Assembly (NCBI GenBank): GCA_016719295.1
Contig: JADKAF010000001.1
Coordinates: 5,952,001 to 6,016,000 of the forward strand
Source: Planctomycetota bacterium
Lineage (GTDB): Bacteria; Planctomycetota; UBA1135; JADKAF01
Reading direction: 5' to 3'
DNA: 64,000 bases
Below the pieces are notes generated by a model that made no database searches, was not told where the DNA came from, and saw only the letters and a list, made by a program, of their open reading frames with translations. This document shows, piece by piece, positions 33,226-40,768 of the stretch. Position numbers and translations under genes: made by a program. Position 1 is the first letter of the stretch, and each line of letters opens with the position of its first letter.

Positions 33226-34873
33226 GCCCACGATGCTCTCGAAGCGAATCCTGCGTTCCCCGTTCCTCGCCGCTGCATCCCTCGTCGCGTGCGGCGCAGT
33301 CGCGCGCTCGGGCGATGGTGACGGCGCGGAGCCGAAGGCGGCGCTGCGTGGAACCGGAGCCGGTGCCGCTGCGGCGAGAGCCGGCAGCGATTGGCCCCAG
33401 TGGGGGCGCGACGCCACGCGCAACATGGCGGCCCCCGATGCGAAGGGCCTGCCCGGCAGCTTCGATGCGGGCAAGTTCGTCGGCGCGAGCGATCAGATCG
33501 ACTTCGCGACGACGAAGAACGTGCTCTGGATCGGCAAGCTCGGCTCACAGGCCTACGGCAATCCGACCGTCGCCGGCGGGCGCGTCTACGTCGGCACGAA
33601 CAACGACGTGCCGCGAAGCGGAACGCGCTTCAAGGACGACCGCTGCACGATCTATTGCTTCGACGAGAAGAGCGGGGAGTTCCTCTGGGAGTTCAGCGCG
33701 CCGAAGCTCGGCACCGGCAAGGTGAGCGACTGGGAGTACCTCGGCATGTGCTCGTCGCCGGCCGTCGCCGACGACAAGGTCTATGTCGTCACCAATCGCT
33801 GCGAGGTCGTGTGCCTCGACGCGAAGGGGATGAAGGACGGCAACGACGGTCCCTACCAGGACGAGGCGCAGTACACGGCGGGGCCGAACCAGACGCCGAT
33901 CCCGACGGCCGAGGGCGACGCGGACATCCTCTGGGTGTTCAACATGATCGACGAGTGCGGGGTGTTCCCGCACAACATCACGAGCTCCTCGCCGCTCGTC
34001 GTCGGCGACCGCCTCTGGATCTCGACGTCGAATGGCGTCGACTACGGGCACAAGGACATGCCGTCGCCGAATGCGCCGTGCCTGATCCTGCTCGATCGCC
34101 ACAGCGGCGAGCTGCTCGGTGAAGAAGCCATTGGACTCGGCACGCGCACCTTCCACGGCAACTGGAGCTCGCCGGCCTACTTGAAGGCCGAGAAGCTGGA
34201 GCAGGGCATCTTCGGTGGGCCGGACGGCTTCGTGTATGGCTTCGCCGCGACGCCCGAGGCGCACGCCGAGGGCTTCCCGATGCTGAAGGAGCTCTGGCGC
34301 TTCGATGTGAACAAGCCCGAATACCGCGTCGATGCCGAAGGCAAGCCGCGCCGCTACGCGACGCGGAACGGACCGAGCGAATGCCTCGGCACTCCGATCA
34401 CCTGGGACGGCAAGGTCTACGCTTCGATCGGCCAGGACCCTGAGCACGGCGACGGCGTCGGCCGCCTGGTCTGCATCGATCCCTCGGGCAGCGGCGACGT
34501 CACGAAGACGCACCAGGTCTGGGCCTACGACAAGATCCGCCGCGCCATCTCCACCGCCGCGATCCTCGACGGAATGCTGGTGATGGCCGACTACGCGGGC
34601 TTCGTCTACTGCCTCGACGCGAAGACCGGCAAGGAGCACTGGGTGCACGACACGAAGGCGCACATCTGGGGTTCGCCGCTGCTCGCCGATGGCAAGGTCT
34701 TCATCGGCAACGAGGACGGCATCCTCACCATCCTGCCGCTCGCGGCGACCCTCGATCCGGCCAAGGTGGTCGAGGTCGACATGCACTCGCCGATCTACTC
34801 CTCGGCGATCGCGGCGAACGGCGTGCTCTACGTCGGCACGCACACGCACCTCTACGCCGTCGGCACGAAGTAG
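33218..34873 (+). CDS. PQQ-type beta-propeller lipoprotein (3 of 3)
   Basis: A protein of up to 551 residues. From ATG 33233 it begins MLSKRILRSPFLAAASLVAC, a lipoprotein signal with lipobox LVAC; ATG 33218 overlaps the previous stop and adds five residues. The propeller carries WPQWGRDATRNMAAPD at its entry and blades such as TIYCFDEKSGEFLWEFS and FVYCLDAKTGKEHWVHD. A Cys-rich loop (LGMCSSPAVADDKVYVVTNRCEVVCLDAKG) lies near residue 190. It would sit on the outer face of a membrane. Catalysis is not evident. It is the third propeller in the presumed operon and is followed 59 bases later by the ligase gene. Confidence 0.82.
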   Translation: MTEPTMLSKRILRSPFLAAASLVACGAVARSGDGDGAEPKAALRGTGAGAAAARAGSDWPQWGRDATRNMAAPDAKGLPGSFDAGKFVGASDQIDFATTKNVLWIGKLGSQAYGNPTVAGGRVYVGTNNDVPRSGTRFKDDRCTIYCFDEKSGEFLWEFSAPKLGTGKVSDWEYLGMCSSPAVADDKVYVVTNRCEVVCLDAKGMKDGNDGPYQDEAQYTAGPNQTPIPTAEGDADILWVFNMIDECGVFPHNITSSSPLVVGDRLWISTSNGVDYGHKDMPSPNAPCLILLDRHSGELLGEEAIGLGTRTFHGNWSSPAYLKAEKLEQGIFGGPDGFVYGFAATPEAHAEGFPMLKELWRFDVNKPEYRVDAEGKPRRYATRNGPSECLGTPITWDGKVYASIGQDPEHGDGVGRLVCIDPSGSGDVTKTHQVWAYDKIRRAISTAAILDGMLVMADYAGFVYCLDAKTGKEHWVHDTKAHIWGSPLLADGKVFIGNEDGILTILPLAATLDPAKVVEVDMHSPIYSSAIAANGVLYVGTHTHLYAVGTK

Positions 34874-34932
34874 CCCGCGGCGGCATCCAGCAGCCCGCAT
34901 CGGCACGCAGCAGTCCTCGGACCTCCCTCAGC

Positions 34933-36033
34933 ATGAGCGCGACGAACCCCGCCCTCCCTCCCGCGCTGGAAGCCGCCTCGAAGGCGGCCCAGCAGGCGCT
35001 CGACCAGCACTTCGTCGAGACCGTGCGCTGGCACTTCTCGCCCGAGACCGGGACGCCGTTCTGGTTGAACTGGGCGAAGCAGGCCGGCTGGGATCCCGCG
35101 CGCGAGGTGCGGAGCTTCGCCGATGTGGTGCGCTTCCCGCACTTCGACGGCGAAGCGCTGCGCACGGAGCCGCACGAGAGCTTCGTGCCGGCGCGCTACA
35201 AGGGCCGCCCGTTCACGATCTTCGAGACGAGCGGCACCACGGGCATGCCGAAGCAGCGCATCGGCTGGGACGACTACAAGATCGACTACGAGCAGTTCTC
35301 GGCGACGCTCGACGATCGCGCGTTCCCGCGGGGCTCCTACTGGCTGATGATCGGCCCGACGGGCCCGCGGCGCCTGCGCTTGGCGATCGAGCATCTCGCG
35401 AACTACCGCGGCAGCTCGGTCTACTTCATCGACCTCGACCCGCGCTGGGTGAAGAAGCTCCTGCGCGAGAAGCTGCACGACCAGGCCAAGGCCTACATGT
35501 CCCACGTCATCGACCAAGCGGTGACGATCCTGAAGGGACGCAAGGTCGAAGTGCTCTTCTGCACGCCGAAGCTGCTCGAGGCGCTGGCCGAGAAGATCTC
35601 GATCCCGGGTTCCGGCATCAAGGGCGTCTTCTGCGGCGGGACCTCGATGTCCCCGCAGCAGCTCCGCTTCCTCGTCGAAGAGGTGCTCGAAGGCGAGACG
35701 CAGCTCGTGCCGACCTACGGCAACACGCTGATGGGCCTCGCCGCGCACAAGCCGCTCACGCCGGCGGACGCCTACTCGATCACCTACCACGCGCCGCAGC
35801 CGCGAGCGGTGCTGCGCGTCGTCGATCCCGAGAAGACGGAGAACGTCGTCGCCTACGGAGGATGGGGCCGCGTCGAGCTCACGGCTCTGACGCCGGAGTT
35901 CTTCATGCCGCGCTTCTTGGAGCGCGACGAGGCCGTGCGGCGGCTGCCCTGCGAGCGCTATCCGTGGGATGGCGTCGGCGAGGTGCGTCCGTTCCAGGCG
36001 GAGCAGCAGAAGATCATCGAAGGCGTTTACTGA
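34933..36033 (+). CDS. AMP-forming carboxylate ligase-like protein (EhpF/LuxE-like)
   Basis: A 366-residue ANL-superfamily protein. The P-loop FETSGTTGMPKQR is at residues ~97-109, and the later motifs CGGTSM (~225) and VPTYGNT (~250) stand where adenylating enzymes bind the adenosine. It is far shorter than acyl-CoA synthetases and resembles the EhpF/phenazine-antibiotic-biosynthesis or LuxE type, which lacks most of the mobile C-terminal domain. Followed by an aldehyde dehydrogenase and an iron alcohol dehydrogenase, it would activate an aromatic or aliphatic acid as the AMP ester for reduction. That pathway is inferred from order. Two tandem hairpin repeats separate it from the next gene. 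Confidence 0.75.
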   Translation: MSATNPALPPALEAASKAAQQALDQHFVETVRWHFSPETGTPFWLNWAKQAGWDPAREVRSFADVVRFPHFDGEALRTEPHESFVPARYKGRPFTIFETSGTTGMPKQRIGWDDYKIDYEQFSATLDDRAFPRGSYWLMIGPTGPRRLRLAIEHLANYRGSSVYFIDLDPRWVKKLLREKLHDQAKAYMSHVIDQAVTILKGRKVEVLFCTPKLLEALAEKISIPGSGIKGVFCGGTSMSPQQLRFLVEEVLEGETQLVPTYGNTLMGLAAHKPLTPADAYSITYHAPQPRAVLRVVDPEKTENVVAYGGWGRVELTALTPEFFMPRFLERDEAVRRLPCERYPWDGVGEVRPFQAEQQKIIEGVY

Positions 36034-36038
36034 TTCTG

Positions 36039-36111
36039 CTGGCCCAACACCTGACGGTGTTGGAGCGCGATGCACACTTCTGGCCCAACACCAGGCGGTG
36101 TTGGAGCGCGA
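36039..36111. repeat. Two tandem 41-base-period hairpin repeats before the aldehyde dehydrogenase
   Basis: Copies at 36039-36070 and 36080-36111 share CTGGCCCAACACC...GGTGTTGGAGCGCGA and each can fold as CCAACACC/GGTGTTGG with a four-base loop. The 3' arm of the second copy runs into GGAG (36103-36106), the likely Shine-Dalgarno of the ATG at 36118. The first copy carries its own ATG at 36070 in frame with the same gene. This looks like a duplicated translation-initiation hairpin that could modulate expression of the downstream gene. Confidence 0.7.
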
Positions 36112-36117
36112 GCTTCG

Positions 36118-37560
36118 ATGACTGACCAACCGATCCGCATCCCCGTCCTTCGCGCCGGCAAGCCGTACGAGAGTCTGGAGCAGAACGAGGTGAAGGACCT
36201 GCGCACGGGCGCGGTCCTCGCCGTCGTCGATCAGGCCAACGCCGGCATCGTGCGGCGCGACCTGAAGAAGCAGGACGAGCACTTCGCCGCGCTGCGCGCC
36301 ATCCCGATCGCCGAGCGCCTGCGCATCTGCAAGCGGGCGGGCGAGCTCTTCCTCCGCGGGCGATTGCCCGTCGGCCCGGGCTGCGAGCAGGGACCGGACG
36401 AGTACGTGCAGACGCTCTCGCGCACCTCGGGCCTCTCGCACGCCATGGTGCGCGCGAACATGGCCAAAGTGCACACCGTGCTCGACGGCATGGATGTCAT
36501 CCTGCGCGGGCTCACTCGCGCGATGGACCTCTCCGTGCTCGACGGCGGCTTCGGCGCGCAGCACGGCGTGCCGCTCGGGTTCTTTCCGACGACGCGCTCG
36601 CTCGGCATCGTGCTGCCCTCGAACTCGCCCGGTGTGAACTCGATCTGGATCCCCTCCCTCGCGCTGGGGGTTCCGGTGGTGCTGAAGCCCGGTCGCGAGG
36701 AGCCCTGGACGCCGCTGCGCATCGTGCAAGCGCTGATCGCGGCGGGCATGCCGGCGCAGGCGTTCTCCTTCTATCCGACGAATCACGAAGGCTCCGCGGC
36801 GATCCTCGAGCTCTGCGGGCGCTCGCTGCTCTTCGGCGATGTCGCGGTGACGCAGGCCTATGCGCGCGATCCGCGCGTCCAGATCCACGGCCCGGGTCGA
36901 TCCAAGGTCGTGATCGGCGAGGACGCGATCGACGCGTGGCCGGACTACCTCGACCTCCTCGTCGACTCGATCGCGAAGAACGGCGGGCGCTCCTGCGTGA
37001 ACGCCTCGGCGATCCTCGTGCCGCGCCACGCCGAGGCGCTCGCGGACGCCCTCGCGCAGCGCTTGGCGGCGATCGAGCCGCTGCCGCCGGAGGATCCGCG
37101 CGCCACGCTCTCCGCGTTCGCGAACCCGCGCTTCGCCGAGAGCATCGACGCCGGCATCGAAGGCGCGCTGAAGCAACCGGGCGCGGTCGAGGTCACGGCG
37201 AAGCATCGCAAGGGCGCGCGGCACGTGGTCGTCGAGGGCGCGCACTACCTGCGCCCGACCCTCGTGCGCTGCCAGTCGTTGCAGCACCCGCTCGCCAACA
37301 CCGAGTACCTCTTCCCGTACGCCTCGGTCGTCGAGCTGCCGAGCTCGCGGTGGCTGGAGGAGATGGGGCCGAGCCTCGTCGTCACCGCCATCACGCGCGA
37401 CAAGAGCCTGCAGCGCTCGATCATCGAGTCGCCGCTCGTCGAGCGCTTGAACTTGGGCCCCGCGCCGACGACGCGCGTCGACTGGGATCAGCCGCACGAA
37501 GGGAACCTCTTCGAGTTCCTCTACGCGCGCCGCGCGATCCACGCCGAAGCGGGATGGTGA
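36118..37560 (+). CDS. Aldehyde dehydrogenase family protein (acyl reductase-like)
   Basis: A 480-residue ALDH-fold protein. Catalytic Cys293 is in GGRSCVNAS, the nucleotide-binding Lys190 in VVLKPGREEP, and PSNSPGVNSIW matches the N-terminal NAD-binding loop. I start it at ATG 36118; an in-frame ATG at 36070 inside the upstream repeat would add 16 residues of unconserved sequence. With the adjacent ligase it may work in the reverse sense, reducing an activated acid to an aldehyde, as LuxC and EhpG do. Its stop overlaps the next gene's start by seven bases, indicating translational coupling with the alcohol dehydrogenase. Confidence 0.85.
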   Translation: MTDQPIRIPVLRAGKPYESLEQNEVKDLRTGAVLAVVDQANAGIVRRDLKKQDEHFAALRAIPIAERLRICKRAGELFLRGRLPVGPGCEQGPDEYVQTLSRTSGLSHAMVRANMAKVHTVLDGMDVILRGLTRAMDLSVLDGGFGAQHGVPLGFFPTTRSLGIVLPSNSPGVNSIWIPSLALGVPVVLKPGREEPWTPLRIVQALIAAGMPAQAFSFYPTNHEGSAAILELCGRSLLFGDVAVTQAYARDPRVQIHGPGRSKVVIGEDAIDAWPDYLDLLVDSIAKNGGRSCVNASAILVPRHAEALADALAQRLAAIEPLPPEDPRATLSAFANPRFAESIDAGIEGALKQPGAVEVTAKHRKGARHVVVEGAHYLRPTLVRCQSLQHPLANTEYLFPYASVVELPSSRWLEEMGPSLVVTAITRDKSLQRSIIESPLVERLNLGPAPTTRVDWDQPHEGNLFEFLYARRAIHAEAGW

Positions 37561-38741
37561 ACCACCCGCCGAGCGAGAGCCCGCACTCCTTTGATGCGCC
37601 GCGTCCACCGCGCCTCGTCTACGGCTGCGGGGCGGTCGAGCGTCTGGGTGAGCTCGCGCGCGAGCTCGGCGGCACGCGCGTGCTCCTCGTCACGGATCCC
37701 GGGCTCGTCGCCGCGGGTCACGTCGCGCGCGCCGAGGTAAACCTCGCGCGCGCGGGCTGCGAGGTCGCCCGCTTCGCCGACGCTCGCGAGAACCCGACGC
37801 CGAGCGACATCGAGCGCTGCCGTGCGGCGGCCGCCGCACATCGCACGGAGCTCTTCGTGGGCCTCGGTGGCGGCTCTTCGCTCGATACGGCGAAGGGCGC
37901 CAACTTCGTGCTGAGCAACGGCGGCTCCATGCAGGACTACTGGGGCGTCGGCAAGGCACGGCTCCCGATGCTGCCCCTGATCGCGGTGCCGACGACGGCG
38001 GGAACGGGCTCGGAGACGCAGTCCTTCGCGCTGATCTCGCAGGAGGGCTCGCATCGCAAGATGGCCTGCGGGGATCCGAAGGCGATGCCGGCGATCGCGC
38101 TGCTCGACCCCGAGCTCACGTGCAGCATGCCGCCGCTTGTCACGGCGCTCACCGCGCTCGATACGCTCGCGCATGCGGTGGAGACGCGGGTGACGCGTGT
38201 GGGCAATGCGCTCTCCGCGCTGCTCGCGCGCGACGCGTTCCGCCTCGCATACCCAGCGCTTCCGAAGGTGCTGCGCGATCCGAACGACCTCGACGCGCGC
38301 GGCGATCTGCTCCTCGCCTCCGCGTTCGCGGGCTCGGCCATCGAGGCCTCGATGCTCGGCGGCGCGCATGCGCTGGCGAACCCGCTCACCGCTAGCTTCG
38401 GCGTCGTGCATGGCCAGGCCGTCGGCACGATGCTGCCGCACATCGTGCGTTGGAACGCCGAGCACACTCCTTCCGCCGCGGCCTATCGCGAGCTCGCGTG
38501 CAGCTTGGGATGCCCCTCTAGCGCGAGCGATCGCGAGGGGGCGCAGTTCCTCGCGGAGCGCTTGGAGGAGCTGCTCGCACTCGCTGGCCTTCCTCGCACG
38601 CTGAAGGAGCTCGGCGTGCGCGAGGGCGATCTCGACCAGCTCGCTGCGGACGCCGCCGCGCAGTGGACCGCGGGATTCAATCCCCGTCCGCTCGGCCTCC
38701 CGGAGCTGCGCGCGCTGTATGCCGCGGCCTGGACTCTCTGA
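37554..38741 (+). CDS. Iron-containing alcohol dehydrogenase
   Basis: A 395-residue group III dehydrogenase. The NAD-binding GLGGGSSLDTAKG lies near residue 105, PTTAGTGSETQSFA near 145, and the metal-site histidines are in DTLAHAVETRV (~205), GGAHALANPL (~270) and VVHGQAVGTMLPH. The ATG at 37554 overlaps the aldehyde dehydrogenase stop; an adjacent GTG at 37557 is possible. By family it interconverts an aldehyde and an alcohol with NAD(P). In this operon it would take the aldehyde made by the preceding gene. Substrate size is unknown. Confidence 0.88.
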   Translation: MVNHPPSESPHSFDAPRPPRLVYGCGAVERLGELARELGGTRVLLVTDPGLVAAGHVARAEVNLARAGCEVARFADARENPTPSDIERCRAAAAAHRTELFVGLGGGSSLDTAKGANFVLSNGGSMQDYWGVGKARLPMLPLIAVPTTAGTGSETQSFALISQEGSHRKMACGDPKAMPAIALLDPELTCSMPPLVTALTALDTLAHAVETRVTRVGNALSALLARDAFRLAYPALPKVLRDPNDLDARGDLLLASAFAGSAIEASMLGGAHALANPLTASFGVVHGQAVGTMLPHIVRWNAEHTPSAAAYRELACSLGCPSSASDREGAQFLAERLEELLALAGLPRTLKELGVREGDLDQLAADAAAQWTAGFNPRPLGLPELRALYAAAWTL

Positions 38742-39975
38742 GGCCGAGGACGGCGCGTCGTTCGCGTTCGTGCGCGCCGCCTTCGGCGCGGTCATCGCCT
38801 ATCACGCGCTGCACTACCTCGCGACGGGACGTATCGAGCGGCTCTATCTCGAGCCGCCGATCCACTTCCGCTACCTCTTCTTCGAGTGGGTGGTGCCGCT
38901 GCCGGGGATCGGCGTCCATCTCGCGCATGTCGCGATGGGGTTCGCCGGGCTAGCCCTCGCGTTCGGCCTACGGGCGCGGCTCGCCGCGGCGATCGTGTGC
39001 GTGCTCTGGGCGTACGCGTTTCTGCTCGAGCAGGCGCGCTACCTGAATCACGCGTACCTCATCGGGTTGCTCGCGTTCGTGTTCGCGCTCGTACCGACAC
39101 GCCCTGGCGCTGTGCCGCGCTGGGGGCTGCGCCTCTTGCAGCTCCAGCTTGCGATCCCGTACTTCTACGGCGGCCTCGCCAAGCTCGAGCCCGATTGGCT
39201 CGCGGCGCGACCGGCGCGGCTTTGGCTCGCGGAGCGCGGAGAGCTCTTCCTCGTGGGCTGGATGCACGAGGCGTGGTGGGGACCGTATGTGCTCGCGTGG
39301 GGCGGGCTCGCGTTCGATCTCCTCGTGGTGCCGCTGCTCTGCTGGCAGCGCACGCGCGCGGCGGCGTTCAGCTTCGCTCTCTTCTTCCACCTCGCGAACG
39401 CGCAGCTCTTCGACATCGGCGTCTTCCCGTGGCTGATGATCGCGGCGACGACGATCTTCTTCGCGCCGAGCTGGCCGCGGCGCTTCGCAGGGCGCGCGTT
39501 CGCGCCGTTCCGAAACGATCTCGCGCCAGCACCAAGGGGCGCGCTGCTGCGCTGGGTGGTGACGCTGCACGTCGCCGTGCAGCTCCTCTTCCCGTTCCGC
39601 CACCTCCTCTATCCCGGGCGCACCGCCTGGACCGAGCAGGCGCACTCCTTCGCCTGGCGCATGATGCTGCGCTCGAAGGAAGGCGAGGCGCTCTTCCGCG
39701 TGTACGACCCCACGCGCGGCACCGTCGAGCTCGTCGATCCCGCGGCCGTGCTCCCCGAGTGGCAGGCCCGCAAGATGGCCTGTCGCCCCGACCTCCTCCA
39801 CCAATTCGCCCTCTGGCTCGCCGCCCAGCACGGCCCCGGCACCCAGGTCCGCGTCGACTCCCTCTGCTCCCTGAACGGCCGCCCCGCAGAGCCCCTCCTC
39901 TCCCCCGACCTCGATCTCGCCGCCGAGCCCCGCCGCCTCGGCCCCTCCCCCTGGATCCTCCCCCTCTCCCCGTGA
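38719..39975 (+). CDS. HTTM / vitamin-K-dependent gamma-carboxylase-like membrane protein
   Basis: A 418-residue protein with about eight to ten hydrophobic segments and the HTTM signature, including EQARYLNHAYLIGLLAFVF and FHLANAQLFDIGVFPWLMI. These match bacterial relatives of the gamma-glutamyl carboxylase. A short soluble C-terminal segment follows (EALFRVYDPTRGTVELVDP). Substrates of the bacterial versions are unknown. It overlaps the alcohol dehydrogenase gene by 23 bases if ATG 38719 is used; a later GTG (38770) would avoid the overlap. It is the last gene of the propeller/ligase/dehydrogenase run, and its stop codon is embedded in a long hairpin. Confidence 0.75.
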   Translation: MPRPGLSEAEDGASFAFVRAAFGAVIAYHALHYLATGRIERLYLEPPIHFRYLFFEWVVPLPGIGVHLAHVAMGFAGLALAFGLRARLAAAIVCVLWAYAFLLEQARYLNHAYLIGLLAFVFALVPTRPGAVPRWGLRLLQLQLAIPYFYGGLAKLEPDWLAARPARLWLAERGELFLVGWMHEAWWGPYVLAWGGLAFDLLVVPLLCWQRTRAAAFSFALFFHLANAQLFDIGVFPWLMIAATTIFFAPSWPRRFAGRAFAPFRNDLAPAPRGALLRWVVTLHVAVQLLFPFRHLLYPGRTAWTEQAHSFAWRMMLRSKEGEALFRVYDPTRGTVELVDPAAVLPEWQARKMACRPDLLHQFALWLAAQHGPGTQVRVDSLCSLNGRPAEPLLSPDLDLAAEPRRLGPSPWILPLSP

Positions 39976-40054
39976 AACCGAACGTACGGTGCCAGAGCAA
40001 TTTTCTCCGGTTAGCAACCGGAGAAAATTGCTCTGGCACCGTACGTTCGGTTTC
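39974..40054. repeat. Long perfect inverted repeat (REP-like hairpin), copy 2
   Basis: Two perfect 39-base arms with a three-base loop. The first bases overlap the TGA of the HTTM gene (39973-39975). It is the sister of the element at 2762-2840. The outer arms are the same, while the inner AATTTTCTCC replaces AAATTCCTCC with matching changes in the opposite arm, so pairing is kept. No transposase is nearby. Confidence 0.88.
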
Positions 40055-40099
40055 GAGCGGGGGACAACGGAGAAGTGGAGCGATACGCTGCTGTGCACC

Positions 40100-40705
40100 A
40101 TGCTTCGGCTCTCTAGCTTCGCCCGACTGCTCGTCGACCCACGCCTCTACACCGCCCTCGGCCTCGCTCTCGCGGCGACGGCCGCGGGAGGGCTCGTCTC
40201 CAGCGGCTCCTGCGTCTGGTACGTCTCGACCGATTGCGACGACGAGTACGACGACGACTGTGACGACGACGACGATTACGACAGCGCGGATGTACCGACG
40301 CTCGAGCTTCCTCGCCCCGCAGAAGGGTGGAGGCTCGCGCGCTACCGCAGCGAGATGAGGGTCGATGAGGGCCGGCCGCGCCTCGCGCGCTTGACCGACA
40401 TCGAGGGGCCCTCGCTCCGCGAGCTGAAGCCCGTCGGTCGCTTCGGCGAAGAGGAGCTGCGCGCGTTCTGCCGCTCCGTGCTGCGCGCGAACGAGCTCCT
40501 TCTCGGTCTGCCGGAGTCTCGCGGCTTCCTGGTAGCGCAGGACGTCGTGTTCCACTCCGATTGCATCCTCGTGCACTTCCAACAGTACGAGGAACCCGAA
40601 GAGGGCCATGCCTTCGCTCTCGAAGGCCGCGGCCTCGTCTTCGCGCTCGATCCGCGCGGCAAGCTGCTCGAGGTCGAGATCGCGACCTGGCTCGGGCCGC
40701 GTTGA
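40100..40705 (+). CDS. Acidic exported protein of unknown function
   Basis: A 201-residue protein from the ATG at 40100, which lies ~45 bases after the long hairpin. It has an N-terminal hydrophobic segment (residues ~15-37, LYTALGLALAATAAGGLVSS) that could be a signal or an anchor. Next comes a strikingly acidic stretch (residues ~43-63, DDEYDDDCDDDDDYDSAD) with two cysteines. The remaining ~130 residues are a compact alpha/beta domain (FGEEELRAFCRSVLRANELL, DCILVHFQQYEEPEEGHAF). I do not recognise the family. The Asp cluster suggests cation binding. Confidence 0.6.
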   Translation: MLRLSSFARLLVDPRLYTALGLALAATAAGGLVSSGSCVWYVSTDCDDEYDDDCDDDDDYDSADVPTLELPRPAEGWRLARYRSEMRVDEGRPRLARLTDIEGPSLRELKPVGRFGEEELRAFCRSVLRANELLLGLPESRGFLVAQDVVFHSDCILVHFQQYEEPEEGHAFALEGRGLVFALDPRGKLLEVEIATWLGPR

Positions 40706-40768
40706 GCCTCGAAGCTTCGCGCGCGCAGGATTCTCAAGAGGAACCGGAACGACGCGCTCGGCTACGGG

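Noticed and set aside
29616..34873. PQQ-dependent alcohol dehydrogenases
   Set aside because: The three proteins have propeller blade motifs but I cannot see the catalytic Asp/Ca site or cytochrome partner, and planctomycetes carry many non-enzymatic propellers of this type.
36039..36111. CRISPR-like pair of repeats
   Set aside because: Only two copies with a nine-base spacer and no cas genes; better read as a duplicated hairpin.
34852..37608. A 918-codon minus-strand open frame
   Set aside because: Antisense to the ligase and ALDH genes; no recognisable domain or start.
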